Shown here: piece after piece, positions 7,525-15,268 of the stretch
Numbering within the stretch: the stretch's first letter is position 1
How the letters are laid out: the number at the start of each line of letters is the position of its first letter
Source: JAZKJD01 sp040384585
GTDB lineage: Bacteria > Pseudomonadota > Gammaproteobacteria > Diplorickettsiales > Diplorickettsiaceae
NCBI GenBank assembly: GCA_040384585.1
Contig: JAZKJD010000014.1
Coordinates: 1-39,444 of the forward strand
Reading direction: 5' to 3'
Length of the DNA stretch: 39,444 bases
Position numbers and translations under genes: made by a program
The notes under the pieces: generated by a model
Told to the model about the DNA's origin: nothing
Databases searched by the model: none
The model's input: only the letters and a program-made list of their open reading frames with translations

Positions 7525-7686
7525 ACCTGATAATAACCCTGTAAAAAACCTTTTGAAAAGAAGTCATGATACAAGATATCTATTTATCTGAGCAAATGCG
7601 TCCATTTAGATAAAGTAATAATAGCAACTTGATAGACATTTTATTGGGTATTTTCCTTGTATTTCCTTCATTTTTTATAACTTTTC

Positions 7687-7703
7687 CTTAATATTTCTTT
7701 AAT
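7687..7703 (+). promoter_or_regulatory. PmrA-box-like site upstream of the 7788 gene
   Basis: CTTAAT, five bases, TTTAAT matches YTTAAK-N5-YTTAAK exactly. Ten bases after it is TAATAT (7714-7719), a plausible -10, so the box overlaps the -35 region as PmrA sites do. The same 10-base gap is seen at the 421 gene. It lies 85 bases before the ATG. Regulation is inferred. Confidence 0.5.
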
Positions 7704-7787
7704 AGTCACCAGGTAATATGCATGACCTTATAGATAATAAAATAATTTGTTATCTAATTATTTTATATAAACTAGGGAGCATATCCT

Positions 7788-8510
7788 ATGAAAAACAAGA
7801 ATAATACAGGACTAATACTGCTTAACCAATTACGACAGTTGGCTAAAGAAAACAATACAGACCTAGAGAGCCGAAAGAATATCCTTGGGATATTCAGCAA
7901 ACTCATACCTCTCTGTAAGGGTAAGGATAATAAAGAGTTCAAATTAGAGGTAATAGAGTTTTATACCGAAAATAAATTTACGAATACACTTGCTAAACTC
8001 AATGGTACTGAAGATAAGGAATTATTAACAAAATTTCTTTTAGAGTTGGGATGCAATATTGATACGAATGACAAGGAAGAAAAAACTGCACTCCAGCTTG
8101 CTACTGATGACGTAGCTACTGATCCTGCTATCACTGCAATATTAACCACTAAAAGCAATGAGCTGGCTGTGAATGAAACAACTTCGAACGACAACCCTAA
8201 CCTTGAAGAACTAAATAAAAAATACTCGGGAAAAGAGCCGATCACTACACCTAAGCTTTCTTGGTTTAAACGATTACTCAATTGGATCAGGAAGCTTCTC
8301 TTTCATCAAGAAAAAACTTCAGCTATACCAGAAGTAATAGCTGCTACTTCTGGTAATCAACTGGAAATCGTTTCAGAGCCTGGTACATCAGACGCTGATA
8401 CTGGCTCACAGTCTAATGAAGATCAGACTCGGTATAGACCCCTCTTCCAAAATGCGCAAAAAGGTAATACAGATCCTTCTGATACGATAAGCTTACGGTA
8501 CCAGCTATAA
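7788..8510 (+). CDS. Ankyrin-like 240-aa protein, candidate Dot/Icm effector
   Basis: An ankyrin-like unit lies around residues 80-120 (LLELGCNIDTNDKEEKTALQ followed by LATDDVATDPAITAIL), where N-x-D-x-x-x-x-TAL-x-LA recalls the ankyrin core. Only one unit is convincing. Residues 154-177 form a basic, aromatic amphipathic helix, TPKLSWFKRLLNWIRKLLFH, which closely resembles residues 1863-1884 of the giant protein at 33360-39227. A low-complexity Ser/Thr/Asp tail follows. No signal peptide or membrane helix is seen. GGGAG lies eight bases before the ATG and a PmrA-like box precedes it. The gene interrupts the common ftsY-rsmD neighbourhood. Secretion through Dot/Icm is inferred from these features; the function is unknown. 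Confidence 0.7.
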   Translation: MKNKNNTGLILLNQLRQLAKENNTDLESRKNILGIFSKLIPLCKGKDNKEFKLEVIEFYTENKFTNTLAKLNGTEDKELLTKFLLELGCNIDTNDKEEKTALQLATDDVATDPAITAILTTKSNELAVNETTSNDNPNLEELNKKYSGKEPITTPKLSWFKRLLNWIRKLLFHQEKTSAIPEVIAATSGNQLEIVSEPGTSDADTGSQSNEDQTRYRPLFQNAQKGNTDPSDTISLRYQL

Positions 8511-8596
8511 TATGCCGGTTATCACCTGCCAATATTTTTAAAGGTATCGGCGGGCGATATAAAAAGCTTTATGGGTGAGATTGTAGGCATTCAACC

Positions 8597-9190
8597 ATGA
8601 CATCAGGCAAACTATCCAGTTCTAAAGGCCAGGTAAAAATCATCGGCGGTCAATGGCGTGGCCGAAAGCTACGCTTCCCGGCAATACCCGGTTTGCGCCC
8701 AACACCCAATCGAATCCGAGAAACCTTATTTAACTGGCTAGATCCTATCTTGCCCAATACCCATTGCTTAGACTTATTTGCGGGTAGTGGCGCACTAGGC
8801 TTTGAAGCACTGTCCCGCGGTGCCAAATCTGTCATCTTTATTGAGCAAGCCCTACCGCTCATCCACTATTTAAAAGCGCAGATAAAACAATTTGCCGTTG
8901 AGGACAAAGCCCGCGTTTATCACACCACCTTTCCCTTCAACGCCTCTCGTTTATTTGACATCATAAATCCTATTTTTAATCTGGTATTTCTTGATCCTCC
9001 TTTCCATCAAAATCTTATTGAATCCGCCTGTGTTTGGCTAATAAAAGAAAGGTTACTGTTATCAAAAAGTACTATTTACATCGAAATGGAATCCTCATTA
9101 AAAAAACTCTCCTTACCGGAAAACTGGGAAATAAGTCGCCAAAAAAAAGCCGGCCAAGTCAGTTATACCTTAATCAAAACCATGACTTGA
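8597..9190 (+). CDS. rsmD: 16S rRNA (guanine966-N2)-methyltransferase
   Basis: RsmD methylates G966 of 16S rRNA in the assembled 30S subunit, using S-adenosylmethionine. The N-terminal IIGGQWRGRKLRFP and GLRPTPNRIRETLFNWL are diagnostic. Motif I is LDLFAGSGALGFEALSRGA (about 58-76), and the catalytic DPPF is at 133-136. At 197 aa it is full length. The start chosen has little Shine-Dalgarno sequence, but homology begins about 10 residues later, so the first codons are uncertain. It is followed 65 bases later by dotD on the same strand and could be transcribed with it. Confidence 0.96.
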   Translation: MTSGKLSSSKGQVKIIGGQWRGRKLRFPAIPGLRPTPNRIRETLFNWLDPILPNTHCLDLFAGSGALGFEALSRGAKSVIFIEQALPLIHYLKAQIKQFAVEDKARVYHTTFPFNASRLFDIINPIFNLVFLDPPFHQNLIESACVWLIKERLLLSKSTIYIEMESSLKKLSLPENWEISRQKKAGQVSYTLIKTMT

Positions 9191-9255
9191 CTTTAGATAG
9201 TCTTCTTGTTTCAATGCACAGTAGGTGTAAGAAGTTTTATCTAAAATAAGATAAT

Positions 9256-9738
9256 ATGAAAAAAATAATAGCGGCGCTTATCCTAAGTTTATTATCGGCT
9301 TGTTCCACCACGCAGAATTACCCCAATTCCATTACCCCTACCATTAACCCAAAATCTGATGATGCAGGGATTAAACTAGCGGAAGCCGCTCGTTCAGTCA
9401 GCCAGTCACTAAATGAATTGAAAGCCATAGAAAAAACATCTAGCCCACCGGTGAAACCACTGCCTTATCCGACAGCATCGGGTTTGGAAAAAATAATAAC
9501 TTCCGTCGATTGGTCAGGCCCTATTGAACCCTTACTCGAACGTATCGCAACGCTAGCAAACTATCGATTAGAAGTCATCGGTCGTCCTCCTGCCATTCCC
9601 GTGCTAGTGACGATATCAGCGCAAAACACACCCTTGTCTTATATTATACGCAATGCAGATATCCAAGCTGGTAGTAAAGGTAACATCGCTGTTTACCCAG
9701 GCATCCATATCATCGAACTTCGTTATGCTAAAAACTAA
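9256..9738 (+). CDS. dotD: Dot/Icm type IVB secretion lipoprotein DotD
   Basis: DotD is an outer-membrane lipoprotein that, with DotC, recruits DotH to form the outer ring of the Dot/Icm core complex. A lipoprotein signal ends in the lipobox LLSAC, with the acylated Cys at 16. The C-terminal half (about 70-155) has the short secretin N0-like fold seen in DotD, with LPYPTASGLEKI, a VDWSGP stretch and RLEVIGRPPAIPVLVTI. The length of 160 aa is normal. Its 3' end overlaps dotC by 14 bases, showing translational coupling in dotD-dotC-dotB. The start lacks a clear ribosome-binding site. Confidence 0.93.
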   Translation: MKKIIAALILSLLSACSTTQNYPNSITPTINPKSDDAGIKLAEAARSVSQSLNELKAIEKTSSPPVKPLPYPTASGLEKIITSVDWSGPIEPLLERIATLANYRLEVIGRPPAIPVLVTISAQNTPLSYIIRNADIQAGSKGNIAVYPGIHIIELRYAKN

Positions 9739-10576
9739 TTTTAAGCGTATTACTTATTTTTTTAGTTTTTTATTACTCTTTTCTTGTCTCACTGCGTGTT
9801 CCACCCTGCCACCCAATTATAAGACGGTAGGTAGCCTGGGTAATTTACACCAGTTACAAGACTTGCATGCGAAAGCTATTCCAACTAAAAAAGAAATTAA
9901 TAAAGTCCATTCTCAAGCTTTACAAGACATCGCTATGAGTGTCGGCGCCCAAGCAGGACTCGCTTGGCAATCAAAAGGTATTAATAAGAACTTGACAAAG
10001 AATGCGAGCAATCTCGATCGCATTTTCAATTTTAATTTAATACTACTCGATCATAATGTTGTCCCGCCTGTATTAGTTCAAGGGAATAGCTCCTTAAATC
10101 TAGCGGATCCAGAAACCTTACGTATCGATGATCGTGTTTATCAAATTGTAAGCCAAGCACATTTTACAACGGCTCCTCCTCAATGGCGTACTTACCTTTG
10201 GATGGACTACAAAGCGCCTGAGATGCCACTCCCTGCCTTTCTACCTAAAACAGCAGAAGAACGCACTATTTGGCGAAAATATGCCACGATAGGCTGGCAA
10301 GATGGGATTATTCAGGCTAATAATATTTTTAGTGATAACTTATCTCGTTTGACACGAGATTATACGGGTATGGTCCTTTATCGCTCTTTATTATTGAAAG
10401 GCATGGTCAGTAAACCTTTTGTTGCCCATACGAATCTCGGTATTACTGGCGATAGCACTGATTTACATATTAATGATCAGATCTTTAGAATTACCGCGCT
10501 TCCAAAATTACAAACTAACGCCCAGCGATGGAATCCCATCGTTACCCATGATGTCACCTCACCATCTAGTCAATGA
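9725..10576 (+). CDS. dotC: Dot/Icm type IVB secretion lipoprotein DotC
   Basis: DotC is the second outer-membrane lipoprotein of the Dot/Icm core and works with DotD to position DotH. The start at 9725 gives MLKTNFKRI, a hydrophobic core and the lipobox LTAC; a further upstream start would place 24 extra residues before the signal peptide and is unlikely. Conserved family segments are ALQDIAMSVGAQAGLAWQSK (about 66-85), PPVLVQG, DRVYQIVSQA and WRTYLWMDY. Its 283 aa compares well with known DotC. It overlaps dotD by 14 bases and dotB by 29 bases, so the three must be co-transcribed and are probably translationally coupled. Confidence 0.95.
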   Translation: MLKTNFKRITYFFSFLLLFSCLTACSTLPPNYKTVGSLGNLHQLQDLHAKAIPTKKEINKVHSQALQDIAMSVGAQAGLAWQSKGINKNLTKNASNLDRIFNFNLILLDHNVVPPVLVQGNSSLNLADPETLRIDDRVYQIVSQAHFTTAPPQWRTYLWMDYKAPEMPLPAFLPKTAEERTIWRKYATIGWQDGIIQANNIFSDNLSRLTRDYTGMVLYRSLLLKGMVSKPFVAHTNLGITGDSTDLHINDQIFRITALPKLQTNAQRWNPIVTHDVTSPSSQ

Positions 10577-11681
10577 ACCGGTACGCTTTACACCCGATTA
10601 TTTAGCGCAATTACTCATTCATTGTCAAAAAATATCAGCATCTGACATTACCCTACAAACGGGTGAACCGATTTTTGCAGAAGTTTACGGTCGTTTATTC
10701 ACGATTACGCGCCGTAAGCTTTCTAACACCGAAGTTTCTGAAATATTAAATCTCATTTATGGACCTAATGGTAGTGCACAAATTTTAAGTGGGGTTGATA
10801 TCGACACCCATTATGAATTTCGCCCTAACCGCAACGAACGTTACCGTTTCCGCGTCAACGCCACAGGATGTTTAGTAGAAGGCCACGATGCAATTCAAAT
10901 TACCTTTCGAACCATTCCCAGTACACCGCCAAAACTGTCCGAACTCAATCTAGAACCTGAACTGATTCATGCCCTAGCCCCGACTCAAGGTATCGTTTAT
11001 GTCACAGGATCTACTGGCTCTGGAAAAAGCACCTTATTAGCCGCTATTATTCGGGATCTCGCCGAAAAAGAAGACAGTCATCGCAAGATTCTCACCTACG
11101 AAGCCCCTATCGAATTTGTTTACGACGCTATCGATATGCCTAGCGCAATCGTCAGTCAATCTGAAATTCCAAGGCATTTACCTTCCTTTGCTTCTGGTGT
11201 ACGCAATGCACTGCGTCGTAAACCACGACTCATCTTAGTGGGTGAAGCGCGTGATCCCGAAACCATCGCGGCCGCCATAGAAGCAGCGCTCACTGGACAT
11301 CCTGTCTATACCACACTGCACAGCAACGGTGTCGCCGAAACCTTGCGCCGCTTAGTCAATTCTTTTCCTGCCGATGAAGCACATGGTCGGATGATCGACA
11401 TTATTGAAACGATTCGTGTCGTCATTTGGCAACAACTAGTCCCCACGCTGGATGGTCGTCGGATTGCCTTACGTGAATTTTTAATCTTTGATGAAAAACT
11501 ACGTGACCAACTACTCGATTCTAAGCTAGAAAATATCAGTGCCACAACACGCCGTTTGCTTAAACAACATGGTCAACCTATGTCTTTAGATGCAAAACGC
11601 AAATTTGATGCCGGCCTTATCGCGGAAAGAGAATATAAGCGCTTAATGATGGTAGCAGAGCGAGCCGATCACGATGGATGA
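10548..11681 (+). CDS. dotB: Dot/Icm secretion ATPase DotB
   Basis: DotB is the cytoplasmic VirB11/PilT-like hexameric ATPase that energises effector export. The start at 10548 (or the adjacent 10551) gives 377 aa, the same as Legionella DotB; an upstream in-frame ATG would add about 43 unrelated residues inside dotC. Walker A is GSTGSGKST (154-162), the Asp box TYEAPIEFVYD, Walker B with LILVGEARDPETI (about 228-240) and the His box TGHPVYTTLHSN (249-260). The N-terminal domain carries ASDITLQTGEPIFAEVYGRL. It overlaps dotC upstream and epmA downstream by 8 bases. The annotation is secure. Confidence 0.98.
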   Translation: MMSPHHLVNEPVRFTPDYLAQLLIHCQKISASDITLQTGEPIFAEVYGRLFTITRRKLSNTEVSEILNLIYGPNGSAQILSGVDIDTHYEFRPNRNERYRFRVNATGCLVEGHDAIQITFRTIPSTPPKLSELNLEPELIHALAPTQGIVYVTGSTGSGKSTLLAAIIRDLAEKEDSHRKILTYEAPIEFVYDAIDMPSAIVSQSEIPRHLPSFASGVRNALRRKPRLILVGEARDPETIAAAIEAALTGHPVYTTLHSNGVAETLRRLVNSFPADEAHGRMIDIIETIRVVIWQQLVPTLDGRRIALREFLIFDEKLRDQLLDSKLENISATTRRLLKQHGQPMSLDAKRKFDAGLIAEREYKRLMMVAERADHDG

Positions 11682-12693
11682 TAGGCTCAACGCCATTGGA
11701 TTTTCGGCAAGGCGCCGTGAAAACGATACTTCTTGGCGGCCCAGTGCATCCCAAGCCTTGCTGCGTTTACGCGCGAACATTTTCAGCCATATTCGTCAGT
11801 TTTTTGCAGAAAGACATGTCTTAGAAGTTGAAACCCCTGTTCTTTCACAAGCGACAGTAACCGATAAACATTTGCAGTGTTTTTACACAGATTACCGATT
11901 TGAAAATCCCGATCAAAAACAAACACTTTATCTGCAAACTTCCCCTGAGTTTGCCATGAAACGATTATTGGCAGCTGGCAGTGGCGCTATTTATCAACTG
12001 TGTAAAGCGTTTCGCAATCAAGGTGAATCAGGCCGTACACACAACCCAGAATTTACTCTATTAGAATGGTACAGGCCTGATTTTAACCATCACTATCTCA
12101 TGGATGAAGTGGAAGCCTTATTAAAAATAATCTTAGATTGTCAATCCGCGCAACGCTTTACTTATGCAGCGCTTTTTCAGCAGTACTTGCAAATTGATCC
12201 GCATCAGGCTTCCGTTGAAGAATTAAAAAAAACTTTACAGGGTTCTAATCACACTACAGAAAATTTATACAACATGGAAAAAGATGACTGGTTAAACTTG
12301 TTAATGACACACAGCATCGAACCTCAACTACCAAAACATCCGGTATTTATTTATGACTTTCCTGCTTCGCAAGCGGCGTTAGCACGAATACGACCAGGAA
12401 ATCCTCCCCTTGCTGAGCGCTTTGAGGTTTATATTCAAGGACTGGAACTAGCCAATGGCTTCCATGAATTAAACGATGCGCAGGAGCAACGACAACGCTT
12501 CATGGAAGACTTAGCACAGCGCAAAGAAGCGGGCAACCCTTCCGTCCCTATCGATGAACAGCTGTTAGCGGCACTAGCCCATGGCTTGCCCGATTGTGCG
12601 GGTGTAGCGTTAGGAATAGACCGACTCATCATGTTAGCAGCAAAAAAAGACTCTATTAATGAGGTACTTGCTTTTCCATTAGAACGTGCCTAA
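11674..12693 (+). CDS. epmA: Elongation factor P--(R)-beta-lysine ligase
   Basis: EpmA (PoxA/GenX) is a class II lysyl-tRNA-synthetase paralogue that attaches (R)-beta-lysine to a lysine of EF-P, helping ribosomes through polyproline. Class II motifs are present: motif 2 RNQGESGRTHNPEFTLLEWY, ELANGFHELNDA and motif 3 GVALGIDRLIMLA. There is no anticodon-binding domain, as expected. Homology to E. coli EpmA begins at about residue 21 (SWRPSAS); the first 20 residues (MDDRLNAIGFSARRREN...) are extra and are encoded by a piece of a dispersed repeat (see 11683). Its start overlaps the dotB stop. The partner enzymes EpmB and EF-P are not in the window. Confidence 0.95.
   Translation: MDDRLNAIGFSARRRENDTSWRPSASQALLRLRANIFSHIRQFFAERHVLEVETPVLSQATVTDKHLQCFYTDYRFENPDQKQTLYLQTSPEFAMKRLLAAGSGAIYQLCKAFRNQGESGRTHNPEFTLLEWYRPDFNHHYLMDEVEALLKIILDCQSAQRFTYAALFQQYLQIDPHQASVEELKKTLQGSNHTTENLYNMEKDDWLNLLMTHSIEPQLPKHPVFIYDFPASQAALARIRPGNPPLAERFEVYIQGLELANGFHELNDAQEQRQRFMEDLAQRKEAGNPSVPIDEQLLAALAHGLPDCAGVALGIDRLIMLAAKKDSINEVLAFPLERA
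11683..11720 (+). repeat. Repeat fragment inside the epmA 5' end
   Basis: GGCTCAACGCCATTGGATTT and the following CGGCAAGGCGCCGTGAA closely match 19382-19419, where the same sequence begins a longer non-coding repeat. Here it encodes residues of the unique N-terminus of EpmA. The match is long and GC-rich relative to the genome, so chance similarity is unlikely. Confidence 0.65.
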
Positions 12694-12695
12694 AA

Positions 12696-12836
12696 GAAGA
12701 GGGTCTAGAACAAGGCGAACATCGTAAAGCATTAGCAATCGCCAAAAATCTATTAAAACAGAATGTACCCTTGTCTATAATCAAATCAGCAACGGGTTTA
12801 TCTGAACAAGAATTAGTTGTACTAGAAGAAGCTTAA
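12696..12836 (+). pseudogene. Relic of an Rpn-type nuclease/transposase gene (C-terminal end)
   Basis: Just after the epmA stop, a frame without a start reads EEGLEQGEHRKALAIAKNLL, continues KQNVPLSIIKSATGLSEQEL and ends in VVLEEA. This is the typical tail of the recombination-promoting nuclease (Rpn, PD-(D/E)XK) family: a charged E-G-x-E-x-G helix, AKNLL and TGLS. The catalytic part is gone. About 47 codons survive, so it is a remnant of a mobile-element-like gene. Confidence 0.7.
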
Positions 12837-12883
12837 TCTTTTAGTAGACTTATTAATAATCTCTGCGCTAGCACTTTGTTACA

Positions 12884-12924
12884 GCAGTTTCGTAAATAGC
12901 AGGCCCTGTTATTTATGAAACTGC
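12884..12924. terminator. Near-perfect palindrome at the 3' end of pncA
   Basis: GCAGTTTCGTAAATAGCAGG is followed by its inverted copy with two mismatches. The arm nearer pncA contains its last codons and stop. It could fold into a long hairpin at the end of the pncB-pncA transcript, but no U-run follows, so intrinsic termination is not certain. It may instead be a small repeat insertion or protect the mRNA 3' end. Confidence 0.45.
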
Positions 12925-13535
12925 AAATACGAACTCTGAATAACACTCGCCCCTGCGGCTTGCATTTCCCTTATAGCGATAACACTATCCTCGCTATTGA
13001 TATTAACACCTCGACAAGCATCTTCAATCAGAAAGGTTTTAAACCCAAGCTGACATGCATCCAACACGGTATATTTGACACAATAGTCGAGGGCCAATCC
13101 CATAATATACACGTCGCTTATTTGCAAACGACGCAAATAATCTCCTAAACCCGTTGATTTTCGGTGGCCATTATCAAAAAAACCGCTATAGCTATCGATA
13201 GTGGGGTCCGAACCTTTCTGAAAAACCTTAGTTAAACGATCGATATTAAGCATTTTTACCAATTCAGCCCCTACCGTCGCTTGTACACAATGCGTAGGCC
13301 ATAATATCTGCGGTAATCCCGCCAGCTCAATACGATCGCCAGCTGATCGTCCAGGATGATTAGCGGCAAAACTTCCATGATTTTCTGGATGCCAATCTTG
13401 CGTGGCAATAATACATTCAAAATAGGCCTGTAATGCATTAGCTAAGGGGATAACGTTATCACCTTGAGGAACAGGTAATGCCCCTGTTGGCATAAAATCA
13501 TTTTGTAAATCTACTAAAATCAGTGCTTTCTTCAT
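12909..13535 (-). CDS. pncA: Nicotinamidase
   Basis: PncA hydrolyses nicotinamide to nicotinate and ammonia, the first step of niacin salvage. The Cys-hydrolase triad is visible: D9 (LVDLQNDF), K107 (FQKGSD) and C152 (LALDYCVKYT). The metal site has D47, H49 (TQDWHPENHG) and H82 (WPTHC). Length is 208 aa. It lies 50 bases downstream of pncB on the same strand, and its product is the PncB substrate, so the two form an operon that recycles host nicotinamide. The 24 bases directly before its ATG match one end of the palindromic repeat at 15123-15268, and no Shine-Dalgarno sequence is evident. Confidence 0.96.
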   Translation of the reverse strand: MKKALILVDLQNDFMPTGALPVPQGDNVIPLANALQAYFECIIATQDWHPENHGSFAANHPGRSAGDRIELAGLPQILWPTHCVQATVGAELVKMLNIDRLTKVFQKGSDPTIDSYSGFFDNGHRKSTGLGDYLRRLQISDVYIMGLALDYCVKYTVLDACQLGFKTFLIEDACRGVNINSEDSVIAIREMQAAGASVIQSSYLQFHK

Positions 13536-13559
13536 CGTGCAATTGTCAACATACCCTAA
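13536..13559. repeat. Half-copy of the palindromic repeat abutting the pncA start
   Basis: Read on the minus strand, TTAGGGTATGTTGACAATTG followed by CACG and then the pncA ATG nearly matches the left end of the 15123-15268 element (TAGGGTGTGTTGACGATTGC). Only one arm is present. It is probably a relic of an old insertion between pncB and pncA. Confidence 0.6.
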
Positions 13560-13584
13560 CCTATCTTGCTTACACTACTACAGT

Positions 13585-15063
13585 TTATGCTAAAAGTCCT
13601 TTCGCTTTTAAAATGAGTTTTAGCTTTACATGGTAGAGATTTTCGACTAACCCTACCGGATAGTGATGAGGATTTAAAATCCGTCGAATCGTTTCATGAA
13701 ATTGACCGAGTTCATCATGTGTTTTTTCTTGGCTAGACGATAAGGAAGGCCTTTTATAAACCAATTGGCCTTTTATAAAGATAGCTTGCATTAATTCACG
13801 ATAAGGCGACCCCGAAGGAATAAAACAACGCCGGGTAGGATCCAAAGGATCGATAATCGTGCAAGCTTCTGAAATCCCTTGTCGTTCATCGTAGATTGCA
13901 TCGGCCATAGCATGACCGCTCTCTAAATAGAAGCGTCTTACTGCCAAAATACCGGGCGTTGAAATCTTAATCGCTTGTTCTGATAATTTAACTTTATATT
14001 CCCACTGCCCTCGTGAAGTTTTAATGGCGCTTAATTTATAGACTCCTTCCAACGCTGGCTGTTCGTAGGCAGTAATCAGCTGTGTACCCACGCCCCACAT
14101 AGTAATTTTTGCTTGCTGTTCTTTTAAACTTGTTATTACCGAGGGACTCAGATCATTACTCCCTACAATAATCGCATCTTTGTAACCCGCTTCATCTAAA
14201 AGCTTGCGTGCTTCTTTACTTAAATACGCTAAATCGCCGGAATCCAATCGAATCCCTGCTAATTGAAATCCTTCTGGTGTTAATTCCTTAGCAATCTTTA
14301 TCGCATTTTTTACACCTTTCAACGTATTATAAGTATCGACCAAAAAAATACAGCGATCAGGAAAAGCTTTTGCATAAGCACGAAAAGCGTCTAATTCAGA
14401 ATCAAAACATAAGACCCAACTGTGGGCATGGGTACCACGAACAGGAATACCAAATAATTTCCCAGCTAATACATTGGAAGTCGCAACACAGCCACCAATA
14501 TAAGCCGCACGACTCGCCATGAGTGCGCCATCAAATCCTTGTGCACGACGTAGACCAAATTCAAGTACAGGCTCTCCGCGGGCTGCTTGAACGAACCTAG
14601 CCGCACTGGTCGCAATTAAGGTTTGGAAATTAACGATATTTAATAAGATACTTTCCAATAATTGGCATTGTAATAAGGGCCCTTTCACACGCACTAAGGG
14701 TTCTTGTGGAAAAACAACAGAACCTTCTTCTATGGCATGGATATCACAACTGAAGGTAAGTTGATGTAAATAAGCCAAAAACTTCTGACTAAATAATGCT
14801 TTTCCACGAGAATCATTAAGCCCCGCTAAATAGTCAATATCCTCTTTTGTAAAATGAAAAGCATCAAGATAATCAATTAACGTTCCCAAACCAGCACAAA
14901 TCGCATAGCTTCCGCCAAAAGGCGCCTTACGAAAACTATGATAAAAAACTGCTTCACGCTCGTGGATATCAGCCTGCCAATAGCCATAAGCCATCGTAAG
15001 CTGATAAAAATCGGTTAACAAGACGAGAGAAGATTGATAGAGCTGTTTTAATAAATTCGACAT
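13585..15063 (-). CDS. pncB: Nicotinate phosphoribosyltransferase
   Basis: PncB joins nicotinate to PRPP, with ATP hydrolysis, to give nicotinate mononucleotide for NAD synthesis. It has the N-terminal LLTDFYQLTMAYGYWQ (about 15-30), EFGLRRAQGFDGALMASRAA (about 168-187), the GTHAHSWV loop with the phosphorylated His (about 210-217) and GVGTQLITAY. The start is placed at 15063, giving 492 aa; a longer frame to 15144 would add 27 residues encoded by the neighbouring palindromic repeat and is rejected. It is the first gene of a pncB-pncA operon. The annotation is secure. Confidence 0.96.
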   Translation of the reverse strand: MSNLLKQLYQSSLVLLTDFYQLTMAYGYWQADIHEREAVFYHSFRKAPFGGSYAICAGLGTLIDYLDAFHFTKEDIDYLAGLNDSRGKALFSQKFLAYLHQLTFSCDIHAIEEGSVVFPQEPLVRVKGPLLQCQLLESILLNIVNFQTLIATSAARFVQAARGEPVLEFGLRRAQGFDGALMASRAAYIGGCVATSNVLAGKLFGIPVRGTHAHSWVLCFDSELDAFRAYAKAFPDRCIFLVDTYNTLKGVKNAIKIAKELTPEGFQLAGIRLDSGDLAYLSKEARKLLDEAGYKDAIIVGSNDLSPSVITSLKEQQAKITMWGVGTQLITAYEQPALEGVYKLSAIKTSRGQWEYKVKLSEQAIKISTPGILAVRRFYLESGHAMADAIYDERQGISEACTIIDPLDPTRRCFIPSGSPYRELMQAIFIKGQLVYKRPSLSSSQEKTHDELGQFHETIRRILNPHHYPVGLVENLYHVKLKLILKAKGLLA

Positions 15064-15122
15064 AATAGATGAAAGTAACCCCAGCGAGGGCGGATCAATT
15101 TTCCGCCCTTTGGGTAAAAGAC

Positions 15123-15268
15123 TAGGGTGTGTTGACGATTGCACGATGATGGCGAAAAAGAGTTGTTTTTCTGCGTTCCGTTACTCACATACTCTATGTA
15201 TGCTCCGTTTTGATACTCAAAAAACAACTCTTTTTCGCTCATCCTAGCACAATTGTCAACACACCCTA
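15123..15268. mobile_element. Palindromic MITE-like repeat, 146 bp
   Basis: The ends TAGGGTGTGTTGACGATTG (15123-15141) and its inverse at 15250-15268 differ at one position. A second inverted block (GCGAAAAAGAGTTGTTTTT) continues inward on both sides, leaving a centre around CTCTATGTATGC. The element can form one long hairpin and has no gene. Its right end supplies the TAG stop of the dksA-like gene (15266-15268). A half-copy lies at 13536-13559 and a possible trace (TAGGGTGTGTAAACACAC) at about 33337. Confidence 0.75.

Noticed and set aside
9653..9724. Longer dotC start at 9653
   Set aside because: It would bury the lipoprotein signal 24 residues inside the protein and lies within dotD.
10419..10547. 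Longer dotB start at 10419
   Set aside because: It would add 43 residues translated out of dotC in another frame; the start at 10548 gives the family length.
15064..15144. Longer pncB start at 15144
   Set aside because: The extra 27 residues are partly encoded by the palindromic repeat and have no counterpart in the family.
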